Shown here: positions 38,875 through 50,492 of the stretch, piece by piece
Position numbering within the stretch: the stretch's first letter is position 1
Layout: every line of letters begins with the position of its first letter
Source: Vitis vinifera
Lineage: Eukaryota; Streptophyta; Magnoliopsida; Vitales; Vitaceae
Direction: 5' to 3'
DNA: 64,000 bases
NCBI RefSeq assembly: GCF_030704535.1
Contig: NC_081822.1
Coordinates: 12,393,001-12,457,000, forward strand
Translations under genes and position numbers: made by a program
Notes under the pieces: generated by a model
What the model was told of the DNA's origin: nothing
The model's input: the letters and a program-made list of their open reading frames with translations, nothing else
Database searches by the model: none

Positions 38875-40220
38875 TGTTAGAAAAATTAGGTTAATCCAAC
38901 CTATGGTAATCACCCTAGAGGGGGGGTGAATAGGATGATGGTCTCTTTTTACAAATTTAAACTATGTGAATGTAAGAGACAATTATATGCAAGTATATAA
39001 TAAACAATATAAAAACAATTGCATATAAATAAAAAGATTAAGGAAGAGAAAATGCAAACACAATATTTTATAGTGGTTCGGCACAATCCAACCTACATCC
39101 ACTCTCCTCTAGCTTCAATCCCAAGTTTGAGGTTCCACTAATTCAAGACTTCCAAACCAAGTCTTCAAGCAATACAATTGGATTATGGTTCCAATTCACC
39201 CTCTTGGACTTTTGGCTACAAGCACCCTTTACACTTCTCAAGAGATATCCCACTCTTGAACAACCCCTCAAGTGATACCCCACACTTGAGAAACTTCCTC
39301 TCAAATATTTACAAATAAATGGTCTCACCAAATTCTAATACAGAAACTTTAAATTCAAATGATACAAGAAAACTAAGATTGAAATGTGCACTAAGGATAT
39401 GCAAGTTTTAGACCAATGGTGCACTAAAAAACATTCTTCCAAGGCTCAAATATATTCAAGAAAGGTTTGGGAAGCTTAAGTTTATGAAACAATGAAGAGT
39501 GAAGTCTTTTTATAGAAGAAAAAAGTCAAACTAATCGTTAGGGGTTCTACCGGTCGAGCTGGAGGTCGACCGATTGACTAGCCGTTAGCATTTAATGCTT
39601 GGCAGGTGACTATTGGACCTCGATCGGACCTCAACCGGTTAAGGTTCAACCTTGACAGGTTGAATGACCATTCTGAAAGAAAGAGAAAGTTTTTTGCACC
39701 CTCGACCGATTGAGTTGGGGGTTGACTCGGACCTCAACCGGTTGAGCTGGGGGTCGACCCCGACCTAGACTGGTTGAGCTGGCGGTCGACCGGTTCCTCA
39801 TCCGGTTCAACCAGTTGAGCCGTTTTTGGCTCAACAACCAACTTTTTCAACTTAAAACCTTTTAAAACAAGTTTAAAAAACATTTAACACAAGGTTTTAG
39901 TTGAAAACATGAAATCATCCAATTTGAAAATATTTAAAACAAATAACTCTTAAATGATTTTGGTGCATAAGTAAATAATGTAATGCATGAAAATCCTAGT
40001 GCACCAACAACCTTACAAAAAGATCTTATGAAGCTTGGGTTTTGAAAAACACTTCACTTTGAGGTGGTCTTCTTCTTCATGATTTCTCCTTGGCTTGATT
40101 TATCTTTATGATTGCCACTTTGGAAATCATCTTGCCTAATCACACTTGAAATATAATCATTAATTCTAAATCTTATTTTGTTATCATCAAAATCAAGATT
40201 AACCAAACATTGGTTTCACA
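38875..40220 (-). mobile_element. Nested solo LTR 1
   Basis: On the plus strand it begins TGTTAGAAAAATTAGG and ends TGGTTTCACA, flanked by the perfect 5-bp duplication AGGTC (38870-38874 and 40221-40225). Read on the minus strand it ends with a run of C (ATTCACCCCCCCTCTAGG), preceded by a TAGTGGTTCGG-complement block, typical of copia-type LTR 3' ends. It contains GC-richer repeats of CCGGTTGAG and GTCGACC types at 39540-39830. Confidence 0.88.
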
Positions 40221-40869
40221 AGGTCAACTATTATAACACATTAACAAGGGTCATATAATATAAACTATTATAACCCGTTGACTAGGGCCGAAAATGTCAA
40301 CAATTATAACCCGTTGACTAGGGTCATATAATCCAAAGTCAAACACTTTATTTCATTAATTCAAACTTACAAAACAAAATATCATATCTCCTCAATTTTT
40401 CATTTTTCATAGACAAAGAAAATTCTCAAATATACTTTCCATACAAAACACTATTTGATCCATGCGAAAAGATAAAAATAATATTTTTACACATTTTAAA
40501 ATACAATATAAAAAGCAAATTATTTTCTTTTATAAAAATCTGCATTAATTTTCCTTACCTTAAAAGAAGCGCTCAAAAACTTGAAATGTTTAACTCTGAA
40601 GAATTTCCTCATCGCCTAACATAATATCATACACAATATTGATTATTAATTATTTATCTAAATATATAAATTTGAAAATCCAAAAAATATTTTACTTAGT
40701 ATTAAGGATTTTAATTAATTTCTCATGCTAATATTATTACTATCCAATATTATTTTTCAACTTACTAAACAATAAAAAATTAATTTAGTAAGTTTACAAA
40801 TTATTGTAAAATTCATTTTCTTTCCTAATCTTACCCTTACTATTTATTTCTTTATATATTTAAATTAAA

Positions 40870-40889
40870 TTAAAACATATACAGGAAAC

Positions 40890-40920
<31 letters not shown>

Positions 40921-41240
40921 TTCATAATCCAACTGTCACTTAACCACAATTCCACCCTGACACCTCATTATATATATATCTACAACACCATCACTTCAAG
41001 CCACCAACTACACCCATTATTATTATTATAATAATAAATCTTTTTTTTTTCTTCTTTTGTTTTTTCCTTTCTGGACATCCACACGCATCCTTGTTTTTTT
41101 TTTTTAAACCCTCTGCTACACGACACACATCTACATTATTATTATTATTATTTTCTTTTCACCATTCCAGAAAATCACTCTACTTTTATTTTATTTTATT
41201 TTATTTCTAGATCTATTCATTTGAGTAATTAAAAGTTATC
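40870..41240. repeat. (ATT)n microsatellites inside the 38139-42902 element
   Basis: TTA/ATT runs occur at about 40890-40920, 41016-41030 and 41136-41152, together with T-rich tracts. This is low-complexity sequence only. Confidence 0.8.
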
Positions 41241-41245
41241 GATCT

Positions 41246-42507
41246 TGTAAGGATTTTTAGGTTAATCCAACCAATGATAATCACCTTAGAAAAGGGGTGA
41301 ATAGGGTGATGGTCTCTTTTCGCAAATTTAAACAAGTGAATGCAAGAGACAATTACATGCAAGTATATAATAATCAATATATAGACAATTGCATATAAAT
41401 TAAAGAGTAGGTAAGAGATAATGCAAACACAAGAGTTTATAGTGGTTCGGCGCAACCTGGCCTACATCCACTCTCCTCTAGCTTCAATCCCGAACTTGAG
41501 GTTCCACTAATCCAAAGCTTCCAAACCAAGCCTTCAATCAATACAATTGGATTATGGTTCCAATTCACCCTCTTGGACTTTTGGCTCCAAGCACCCTCTA
41601 CACTTCTCAAGAGATATCCCTCTTTTGAACAACTTTCTCTCAAGGATTTACAAATAAAAGATATCACAAAAATCCTAGCACAAGAACTTTAAGCTCAAAT
41701 GATACAAGAAAAACTAGGATTGAATAGTGCACTAAAGATATGCAAGTTTTGAAATAATGGTGCACTCAAAAATACTCTTCCAAGGCTCAAATATGATCAA
41801 GAAAGATTTAGGAAGGTTAAGTTTCTTAAACAATGAAGATTAGAGCCTTTTTATAGAAGAAAAAAGTCAAACTAACCGTTTGGGGATTCGACCGATCGAG
41901 CTAAGGGTCAACCAGTTGACTAGCCGTTAGCATTTAATGCTTGGCAGGTGACCGTTAACCTCAATCGGACCTCAATCGGACCTCGACCAGACCTCGACCG
42001 GGAAGAGAAGGCCACTGGGAGAGAGAGAAACTTTTTGGCCTCCCTTAACCGGTCCTCGACCAAACGAGCACAACCGGTCGACCGGTTCCTCAACCGGTTA
42101 AGCCATTTTTTAGCTCAACACCCAACCTTTTCCAACTTAAAACCTTTTAACACAAGTTTGAAAAACATTTAACACAAGGTTTTAGTTGAAAACATGAAAT
42201 CATCCAATTCTAAAGATATTTAAAACAACATTACTCTTGGATGATTTTGGTGCATAAATAAAAAATAAAATGCATGAAAGTCCTAGTGCACTAACAACCT
42301 TACAAAGAGATCTTATGAAGTTTGAATCTTGAAAAACTCTTCTCTTTGAGGTGGTCTTCTTCTTCATGATTTCTCCTTGGCATGATTTGTCTTTGTGATT
42401 GCCACTTTGGAAATCGTCTTGCCTAATCACACTTGAAATATGATCATTAGTTCTAAACCTTATTTTGTTATCATCAAAATCAAGATTAACCAAACCTTGG
42501 TTTCACA
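41246..42507 (-). mobile_element. Nested solo LTR 2, same family as LTR 1
   Basis: It begins TGTAAGGATTTTTAGG and ends TTGGTTTCACA, flanked by the perfect 5-bp duplication GATCT (41241-41245 and 42508-42512). It aligns with LTR 1 along nearly its full length in the same orientation. It is 84 bases shorter, mainly within the CCGGTT/GTCGAC-rich part and the TCAAGTG repeat near 39260. Confidence 0.88.
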
Positions 42508-43206
42508 GATCTTCTTTAATAAATCAAACTATATTCATAAATTTTTAATCTTTTTAACCCATAAATTTATTAAAAGAACTCTAATCAAAATTGAGATATT
42601 CCAAAGAATAACTAAAGTGTTCAAAACTAATTAATGAATATAAAATATTAATTTAAGGATTAAAAAAAATCTTACCTGAAAAATTGATTTTCAAACCCTA
42701 AACCTCCAAATCTTCAGCCATATGATCTCTTTCTGATCTCTTTGTAAAAAAAGATTTTGTGAATAGACAAGGTATGAAAAATCTAATTTATATCTAGGGG
42801 TTTTAAATACGAAAAGATATTTTTACCCTTATTAAATTACTTTAATTAATTAATAATTTTTAAATTATAATTTTACCCCTAAATTGGGTTTGGGACATTA
42901 CACTCTTACTTTATGTGGATGATCTGCTAACTGGTAATCAAAATGCTGCTAAAGTTAGAAAAAAGAACACGGTAAATTTTTTTCCACAAAGTATGAAAAA
43001 CTTTGGTTCTGGTGGGAAAGGTACATGGAAAAAGTTATGAAAGGCTTCAACATAAGCAAGTAAAACCAGTTGTATATCTACTTGCAGATCATTTAAACTT
43101 GTTCCAAGCAATGCCCTCCAAATGACAAAGAGAATGAAGAAATGAATAATATGCCTTATGAATACATAATTGGTAGCTTGATGTATGTTATGGTATGTAT
43201 AAGAGC

Positions 43207-43585
43207 TCCCAATCGTGTAGATATTGTCCGCTTTGAGCCCAAGGGGGTTCTCACTTCTTTAAAACGCGTCTACAGGGTTACGAGGAGTACGAGAAGTCCA
43301 TACTTATATAGTGTCAAGAACTTTCCCAACACAACGTCTTCGTTGTGTCCCACGGGATTGTGGGGCCAAATAGACAAACACCCTTACGGGGCCAAACAAA
43401 CCCCACATTGAGGTCGGGGATCGGCTCTGATACCATTTGTAATGACCCGCTCCCAACCATGTAGATATTGTCCATTTTGGGCCCAATAAGCTCTCACGAC
43501 TTTAAAACGCGTCTACAGGGTTACGAGGAGTTCATACTTATATAGCGTCAGGAACTTTCCCCCCTATCTGATGTGGGATGTCACA
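43207..43585 (-). mobile_element. TRIM-like miniature LTR retrotransposon, 3' LTR truncated
   Basis: On the minus strand an LTR of 148 bases (43585-43438) begins TGTGACATCCCACATC and ends GGGTCATTACA. It is followed two bases later by TGGTATCAGAGC, the standard primer-binding site complementary to initiator Met tRNA. After about 90 non-coding bases a second LTR copy follows (about 43345-43207) with matching blocks CTATATAAGTATG, GTAACCCTGTAGACGCGTTT and GGACAATATCTACA; it lacks both termini. The size, the lack of coding and the GTAGACGCGTTT/GGACAATATCT blocks recall the Cassandra TRIM family, whose LTRs carry 5S-rRNA-like sequence; I did not confirm a 5S match. Confidence 0.75.
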
Positions 43586-44552
43586 GTTAGTATTCATAGG
43601 TAGTGGTTATCTCTAATTTAGACAAAGAACATTAGGCAACAATGGAATAGATTCTCATGTATCAAGAGCTACTTCTGAAGTATGTTTATGTTTTAGAAAT
43701 GGAAAACATGCATTAGATGGTTTTATAGATACAATGAGGTTAGTCATGTTGATTCTAGAAAGTCCATATTGGAGTACTTGATTACATTAAGGAAGGATAG
43801 TTTCATGGCATTCTCAACTACCATATATATTGCTTAATCTATTAATGAGGCCTAGAGTATATTGCTATTATTAGAGTTTGTATCCCATTAATTTTATTTG
43901 CTATTTTAGGCATCAGGATTATTATGGACTTTCAACCCCGATAGTCTCAATTTCAACTATCTGTATAGAAGTTCATGCATAAGCCCTGCAACTTCCTAGA
44001 CCTAGCTAAGCTCTATATACAAATGAATAGGATTTAGAAGCTCTATATACTCAGGCCCTTGTGCAAAGAGTATTCGTTTTTGGAAGTAAGGAATACTAAA
44101 CGAATTTCCATTTTTTGTCTGATGGGTTTTTGATCGTGTCTTAAATTAGTTGGCCTTTTTCCAACTAAAGAGGTTTGAGTCCAATTTCCAACAAAAGAGG
44201 CTTGAGTCCAATTTCCTTCTTCATTTGCACCAGAAAGTGTAATATCATTTGAAGCTATTTCTTTAGGCATTTAAGAGTGGAATGAAATGAGAAAATTGAG
44301 GAACAAGACTATTTTGCATAGAAAGAAAAACAAAGACAGCAGCCACTTGTCTGCACCTTCCGTTGAACTAAATGCTAGAGGCAAAATTCTTGTCAACTAA
44401 TGTTTACATTGATCCTATAATTTAGCATCCTCACCGGACCCCACAAAACACAAAACCTAAATGCAACATTTATGTCTCAGATTCTCTCATTCGACTCGAT
44501 TACAGAAATCCCTCTCACAAGAGGTGGAAGTGCCATCCATCATTCAAGCTAT

Positions 44553-47500
44553 CTACAACTCATCCTTGAGTGTGTCTGCATCAGCAGCAGCATCATCACC
44601 CTTGGAAGTGGAAGCTTCTTTCGATTCTGCCTCAGCCTCAGCCTCAGCCTCAGCCTCCTCTGCTTCATCTTCCTCTTCCACTGCTGCATCAGGGCTGATG
44701 TTTAGGCTTGACTTCACTGAATCATAGATATTAGAGGCAAAATGCTTGGGGTCACTGAGCAGGAAACCACTCTCCATGAGTGCTGTTTGGTACATGAGCT
44801 GTGCTGTTTTCTTTACGCCCTCATCCTGAAGGGAAGGCAAGTAAATCGTTGTGAGTAGCAGACTAAAGATATATTGCATGTTTAATTAGTTTTTTTAAGT
44901 AATGCATATAGGACTCTGCTATACACCATAGCATGCAGAAGAACAATGATGCAAGTCATCATTTACAAAGCCTAAGAACAGTCACAATTAAATTCTTTTT
45001 CCAATATCCTAACATTAGAAAAATAAGGCGGCACTCGATGAATCCACCACCTTCATAGATCCAAATCCAAAACCTAGTAAAAGACCCAAAATCACCCTGT
45101 GCATCTGAAGTTTCTCCCTAGAAAGTATTAAGACAAATTTATTCTACCTTGCTATTGAAAATATCACATTATTAACCATTCTAAGCATCAAGAGGATAAA
45201 GAACATAGTTCAGACCAAGGTAAAATATCAGAATTTCATGATACACCAACCAAATAAAGAACATAACTTTCCAGTTATTATAAATAACAACCAAATGTGG
45301 ACAAAGATCAATTTATTAGAAAGATGCATTAGATTGAAACAGCTTTTTTCATTGACTGTGCATCATGTATTCATAAAGATACATTTTAAGTGTGCCATGC
45401 TCCTACATAACCAGGTTATAAGAAATGCATAGACAATTAAGTAAATGACAAAAAAGTCTCTAAAACATACCTCACTGTCCTTTACTACTCTTTCCTGAAG
45501 CTCCTTGATGATCGGATGCCTTGGGTTTATCTCAAGCACCCTCTTGCCACGCATATATGCTTGCTTGCTGGCATCTGAAAGAGTCTGTGATTGCATGATT
45601 CTCTCCATGTTTGCACTCCATCCATATTTTGATGTAACAACCACACAAGGAGTGTCAGCCAGACGGTTGCTTATTTTCACATCATCAACATTCTCACTGG
45701 CAAGAGCACTCTTCCACCATTTAGTCAGATCTTTGAATGACTCTTTAAGATCCTTATCTTTTGAGTCCTTCCCAAGTTTCAGGCCTTCCTTTGACACATT
45801 CTGGAATTTTTTGTCTTCATAGTCCATCAGGTATTGCATCAGGTACTCATCCACTGGGTCAGTAAAGAAAATAACCTGCAATAGAATGATTCAGAAAGAA
45901 AACAAGTTGTTAAAAACCAAGGATAGTACCTTAGGAAAAGAATAAGACCAGACTAATCAAGGACGGTTGAAAAGCAAGTAGTTATCTTTTCCAATCATAC
46001 CTCATAATTCTTCTTTGTAAGCCTCTCAAGGAATGGAGACTTCTCCAATTGCTCCTTGCTGTTACCCGTGATGTAGAAGATATCCTTCTGTCCTGGTTTC
46101 ATTCTTGAGATATATTGATCAAGTGAAGCCAATTTGCCACCTGACTTTGTGCTGTAAAAATAGAGCAAAATACCAAATAAAGCACGTTCAGGGAGATGCA
46201 AGTGAATCAAAGAACAGCTAGAAAACTAAAACAGAATATGCTGAATGCAAAAAAAAAAAGTACCTTTCAAATCTGAGAAGCTTGGCCAAGCGGTTTCTGT
46301 TGGATGCATCTTCAATAATACCAAGTTTTATGGACTTGCCAAACTCATTCCAGAACTTTGCATACTGACCTTTCTTCTCATCATCATCACTGGACTTTTC
46401 AACATCTGCAATATATTGGAACTCAACATCAATAAAGATGGCAAGAGAAATGAGAGAGCAGCAACAGTTACTAGAATCCATTGCAAGATAGGCAGCAATC
46501 AATTAAAATTTAAAAGCAAATTGCTTCTGGGAGAAAAATATTTTCTGGAAGTTAGAACAAGATTGTGACATTAACGACACCATACCTTTCTTGTCTTTAT
46601 CATTAGACTCATCAGGATCCTCATCGGCGATCTTACGAATCATATCAAGGGCCTTGCGGATAAGCTTCTTCTTAATTGTTTTCAAACTGCTGTGTTGTTG
46701 AAGCATTTCTCGTGAAACATTAAGAGGTAACGTGTCGGAATCTACAAGACCCTGCTCAAAACGTCACCCATTTAGAATCACTTCTAAACCTAATTCATAA
46801 ATTCTCCAGTTTACAAGAACCCAATAGGAATTTATAAATTGATTTATAACCTTCAAAAAGTTCAGATACTTGGGCAAAAGCTCATCAAATTCTTCAGAAA
46901 TGAATACACGTCTAACATACAACTTCAAGTTGGATTTCTTGGTGTTATAGTAACTCTCATATAGATCCTGAGGAGCCTTAGGAGGCACAAACAAAACAGC
47001 CTTGAACTCCACATCACCTTCAGCGGTGAAGTGACTCCATGATAGAGGCTTCTCTTCACTAAAATCCTGTTGAACAAGATAAAATATGTTATCCAACTGA
47101 TGGAAAGAGTGATACTTGGGAAGCCAAAAAAAACAATCAGAGTATTTTGAAATGTAATGAAACCAAGGGAATTGGAATTTGCCTTAGCTAGAGACTGGTA
47201 GAATTTTGTGTACTCTTCCTCCGTCACCTCCTTTGGATTCCGTAACCATATAGCCTTCACATCATTCAAAAGCTCCCACTCATAAGTGGTTTCCTTCACT
47301 GTTTTTGATTTGGGTTTTTTCTCAGCATCTTCATCTTCCACTTCTTCCTCAGAAGAGCTGCTGTCAGCTGTTGCAGGAATTGAAATAATCAGAAGGAGAC
47401 CAGGAAAAGGTGATGAGATTATATGCAATTTTGAAAGCATGAGATTTTCATAACATCGCTAAAAAAATTAAAAATTAAAAAAAAAATTGACAATTACATG

Positions 47501-50228
47501 TTTCTTCTTCATCACTTGACTCATCTTCATCTGCAGGTACCTCTACATCAACCTCTTTGCTTGCCCAGAGGTATATGGGAAAGTTGATGAATTCAGAATA
47601 TCTTTTCACTAACTCCTACAATTATCAAGGTAGCAAAATTAAAAACCTAAACCAGATATTTACATCACAAGAATGCTCCCATATTCATTGGAAAAATAAA
47701 AAGCAAAAATTAACTCTCTGATTATGTCAACAATTCAGAAATGGACTGTTTAGCAGCTTTAGCATCCAGTAAATCTGATACATGTAAAATCAAGAGCTTC
47801 TAAGCAACAGAGGCTTAAAAAGCACAACAATTAACAGAACAAATTTAAACAAATTAATAACTGAGCTTGTTACATTCAATTTTTAATAATATGTAATAAA
47901 AAAGATTAATCATAATCCAACCATAAATTTTCAAGTTTGCAACATTTAACAAAACAAATCTGAGACAAACACTAAAGGAGAGAAAAGAGTCATATCTCAG
48001 ACTGATTATCAGTCAATGAAAAAAGCTCATTAACTAGAAGATAAAAATCCTTAAATGCATTAAAAGTTCATAAAATTCTGCACTCTTTAGGCTTTTCTAA
48101 CAACCATAATGGTACCTAATTACCCACCAGGGCGGAAAGAGGGAAGATAAACTTCAATATTGAATGACCCAAATTAGAAATTAGATCAATTCTAAAATGG
48201 CAAGAGCAATTCCATATTCATGTGAGGAGAGCCCACCAACATCAAGAAATGTTGTTAACTCAAGCAGCAGATAATCAATGTAAGGTAAATGATGCATCAG
48301 TGTTTTCCATATGCGGATAAGTGCATGATAGTCTCCCTTTCAACATTGCAACAATATGTATCATAAAAAACCAGCGCAGAAAATGTATGCCAAAGCATCG
48401 AGGATCAAGCGTGATACAACCAAAATTCATTTACCAATCAAAGACTTAAATATGCATACCTTTAATTTGGCCTCCTCCAAGTATTCCCCAGCTTCTTCTC
48501 TGAGATGCAATCTGATCTCAGTTCCACGTCCGAGTGGTTCATTCCATACATCCTCAGAAATTGCAAAAGCTCCATCAGCTTTAGACTCCCATACATACCT
48601 GAATGGAAATTTGAATGATCATCAATCCATTTCATAAACCTCTGGTTCACAAAAAAAAAAAATAATAATAAAAATAAAATAAAATAAAATCTTCAAGAGG
48701 CTCACTGTTTGTCATCATTGTGTTTGCTAATGACTTCAACATAGTCTGCAACAAGATATACAGAGTAGAACCCAACTCCAAATTGTCCAATGAGATTAAG
48801 ATCCCCACTGGTTTGCATTTTCTCCACAAAAGCTATATAAAAGAAAATATAAATTAATATTCAATAATTCATTAAACCCCAAACTTCAGAATTCATTTCA
48901 GAACAAGATATTAGACATTGCAAAATAAAGATACCTGACGTTCCAGATTTTGCGATTGTTCCTAAGTTCTTGATTAAATCATCCTTTGTCATACCTATAC
49001 CTCTATCACGAATTGACAGGATTTTCTTTTCCTTGTCTAATTTAATCTGCATTTTATCATATTATAAGAATTCAAACTGTCAGAAAAATTATAAACAAGA
49101 AAATACAAAATTTTTACAACAGTAATATTAACTAACCTGGATATCAAGCTTTGCAGTATCACCTTCACCTAAAATCTCCTTATCTGTGAGGGAAAGGAAC
49201 CTAATCTTATCCAGTGCCTGAAATCAAGCAGAATTACCATTAAGTAACAACTTCAGAAAGAAAGTTCCTAGAAACAAACAAAATAATACTTACATCAGAA
49301 GCATTGGAGATCAACTCCCTTAAGAAAATGTCTTTGTTGCTATAAAGAGAGTTGATAATGATATCCATGAGCCGAGACACCTCAGCCTGAAACTCAAACT
49401 TCTCCGCATTGGCACGGAGATTTCTTTTGGAGATAGACTCAGCTTCCCTAAATCAAAACAGAAAAGCACTTGAGATATGTAAAACAAAAACAAACGGAAG
49501 AAAAAAAATGATTCACTAGAAAAGTAAAAACCTCTTTGCGACATCAGAATCAGTGGATAAACCATTTGGAACAGCTCCAATTTTCTCTTCAACCTTTGGT
49601 GGATTCACCAACTCTTCAGAATCAGCTTCTGCATTGGCGTGTATCTTCCGCCCTAAAGAAGCCAAGATCACGACCAGTGAATTCAGAACAAAACAAAAAT
49701 TATCAAATATCAACATATTAGTAATGTAAATCAACATACCACATACAGGAAACTCAAATCTCGACCTAAATCATATATGAAGGCAACGATGTTTCACGAA
49801 TAAAGAGAACAAATGCATTAAATAATATTACTAGCATTCGCTTTTCTTTTTGCTCACTGTTTTGGAGAAGTAAAGGCTAACAATTTTCATCGACCTTCAT
49901 TTCTTGACCCTCATTTTCCGAAGAGAAATACAAGGTAAAATAGATCGGCTAACAGCGCGATGCAAGATCCGAAAGGCAAGATTAAAGATCCACAAACAAG
50001 AAAAACACACAACAGTACAACAAGATCCATCACAAACTGCACTCACTAAACCTCCAAATATATGGAAAAAAAAATACCCTCGATCGAACATAAACCTAAT
50101 TTCATTGTCCGGGAAACCCTAAAATTTGGAGAAGACATTGATAGCGAGTAACATTGCATACCTTGATCTGGAAGAAGGCAGAGAAGGCATAGCAAAAGCA
50201 GAGCGGAAGGGATCGTCCACTTCCTCAT
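44553..50228 (-). CDS. HSP90-7: Endoplasmin homologue, ER HSP90 (GRP94/SHEPHERD type)
   Basis: Fifteen exons join in phase (minus strand, high to low): 50228-50162, 49652-49532, 49447-49294, 49217-49137, 49046-48935, 48832-48706, 48598-48460, 47615-47498, 47367-47183, 47066-46851, 46751-46586, 46405-46264, 46151-46001, 45875-45471 and 44825-44553. The product is 818 residues. Residues 1-22 are a signal peptide. The ATPase domain contains the HSP90 signature [10 protein letters not shown] (about 100-109), DRGIGMT (about 155), GTIAKSGTS (about 170) and GQFGVGFYS (about 194). A Glu/Asp/Ser-rich charged linker spans about 290-330. The middle and C-terminal dimerisation domains follow, and the protein ends with an Ala/Glu-rich tail and KDEL, the ER retention signal. 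This chaperone folds secreted and membrane proteins, including receptor-like proteins, in the ER lumen. Intron 9 (47067-47182) has a GC donor. The symbol follows Arabidopsis usage. Confidence 0.96.
44629..44660 (-). repeat. Hexanucleotide repeat coding the Ala-Glu tail of the ER HSP90
   Basis: GCTGAG is repeated about five times on the coding strand and gives the EAEAEAEAE stretch before the KDEL end. In-frame hexamer changes would alter tail length without breaking the frame. Confidence 0.8.
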
Positions 50229-50316
50229 TGCTCTCTCAACGATTTCTTGTAGCTTCGCTCTGTAAAATGATCGCCTCACCGAAGGATGATGGATTAAGGC
50301 TTCAGTACTGCTCTTA

Positions 50317-50323
50317 ATTTATA
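50317..50323 (-). promoter_or_regulatory. Probable TATA box of the ER HSP90 gene
   Basis: On the minus strand CATATAAATTAAG places TATAAAT about 90 bases before the start codon at 50228, a normal spacing for a short leader. Confidence 0.55.
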
Positions 50324-50358
50324 TGACTAGATTATTGTTAAGAAGAAAGAACAGGGTT

Positions 50359-50367
50359 GCCACGTCG
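50359..50367 (-). promoter_or_regulatory. ACGTGG-type bZIP site upstream of the ER HSP90
   Basis: The minus strand reads CGACGTGGC, an ACGT-core bZIP site, about 130 bases before the start codon. On the same strand a CCAAT box lies about 25 bases further upstream (near 50396), though not at the spacing of a classical ERSE (CCAAT-N9-CCACG). Confidence 0.4.
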
Positions 50368-50483
50368 CTGCAGTCCGAGATAACTCCTCCGATTGGCTTA
50401 ATGTTTCCAGCGTGTATGATCTGACGGCTCCGCTTTCTTTTGGAGACAGGTGGCTTACTTCTATTGGAAAACGTTTTCCTCTT

Positions 50484-50492
50484 TGACGTGGA
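50484..50492 (+). promoter_or_regulatory. UPRE-like element TGACGTGGA
   Basis: TGACGTGG is the core bound by unfolded-protein-response bZIP factors (the XBP1/ATF6 site; bZIP60 and bZIP28 in plants). It lies about 256 bases upstream of the ER HSP90 start, where ER-stress control would be expected. It is a single short match, so its function is inferred. Confidence 0.45.

Larger units (their letters stand above)
38139..42902. mobile_element. LTR-type element (about 2.1 kb without its insertions), solo LTR likely
   Basis: The ends are TGTCACACCCC and GGGACATTACA (TG...CA, inverted as TGTAATGTCCC). A perfect 5-bp duplication, CTCTT, lies at 38134-38138 and 42903-42907, and the insertion splits the copia reverse transcriptase immediately before LYVDD. 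Removing the two nested solo LTRs leaves about 2.1 kb with no coding domain, consistent with a solo LTR. Tandem motifs CAACAATTATAACCC and GTTGACT recur around the first nested insertion (38840-38870, 40240-40330). Confidence 0.8.
36540..43870 (+). pseudogene. Decayed Ty1/copia pol, split by at least five insertions
   Basis: Scattered frames on the plus strand follow the copia order. QPQLRRSTGTR precedes the reverse transcriptase (36540-36620). At 37750-38130 come a DCEKTFSSIVKMTS-like motif, then MEVKQLDVKTECL and EESYMEQPKGYK. At 42905-43200, LYVDDLLTGNQNA carries the YVDD catalytic motif and is followed by YIIGSLMYVMVC. At 43590-43870 are RNase H pieces around DSRKS and TTIYIA. Stops and frameshifts are numerous. 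The insertions are three small TIR elements, the 4.8-kb element at 38139-42902 and the TRIM at 43207-43585. No intact LTR pair was found for this element. Confidence 0.75.

Noticed and set aside
38139..42902. A single full-length retrotransposon with LTRs at 38875-40220 and 41246-42507
   Set aside because: The two LTRs have different, perfect 5-bp duplications of their own, so each is an independent solo LTR.
44461..44727. Ser/Ala-rich plus-strand frames over the HSP90 3' end
   Set aside because: They are the antisense shadow of the GCTGAG-repeat coding sequence for the Ala-Glu tail.
11613..50228. 67-base first exon shared by both thaumatin-like genes and the ER HSP90
   Set aside because: For the thaumatin pair it reflects common descent. 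For the HSP90 it is a coincidence of signal-peptide length; the sequences are unrelated.
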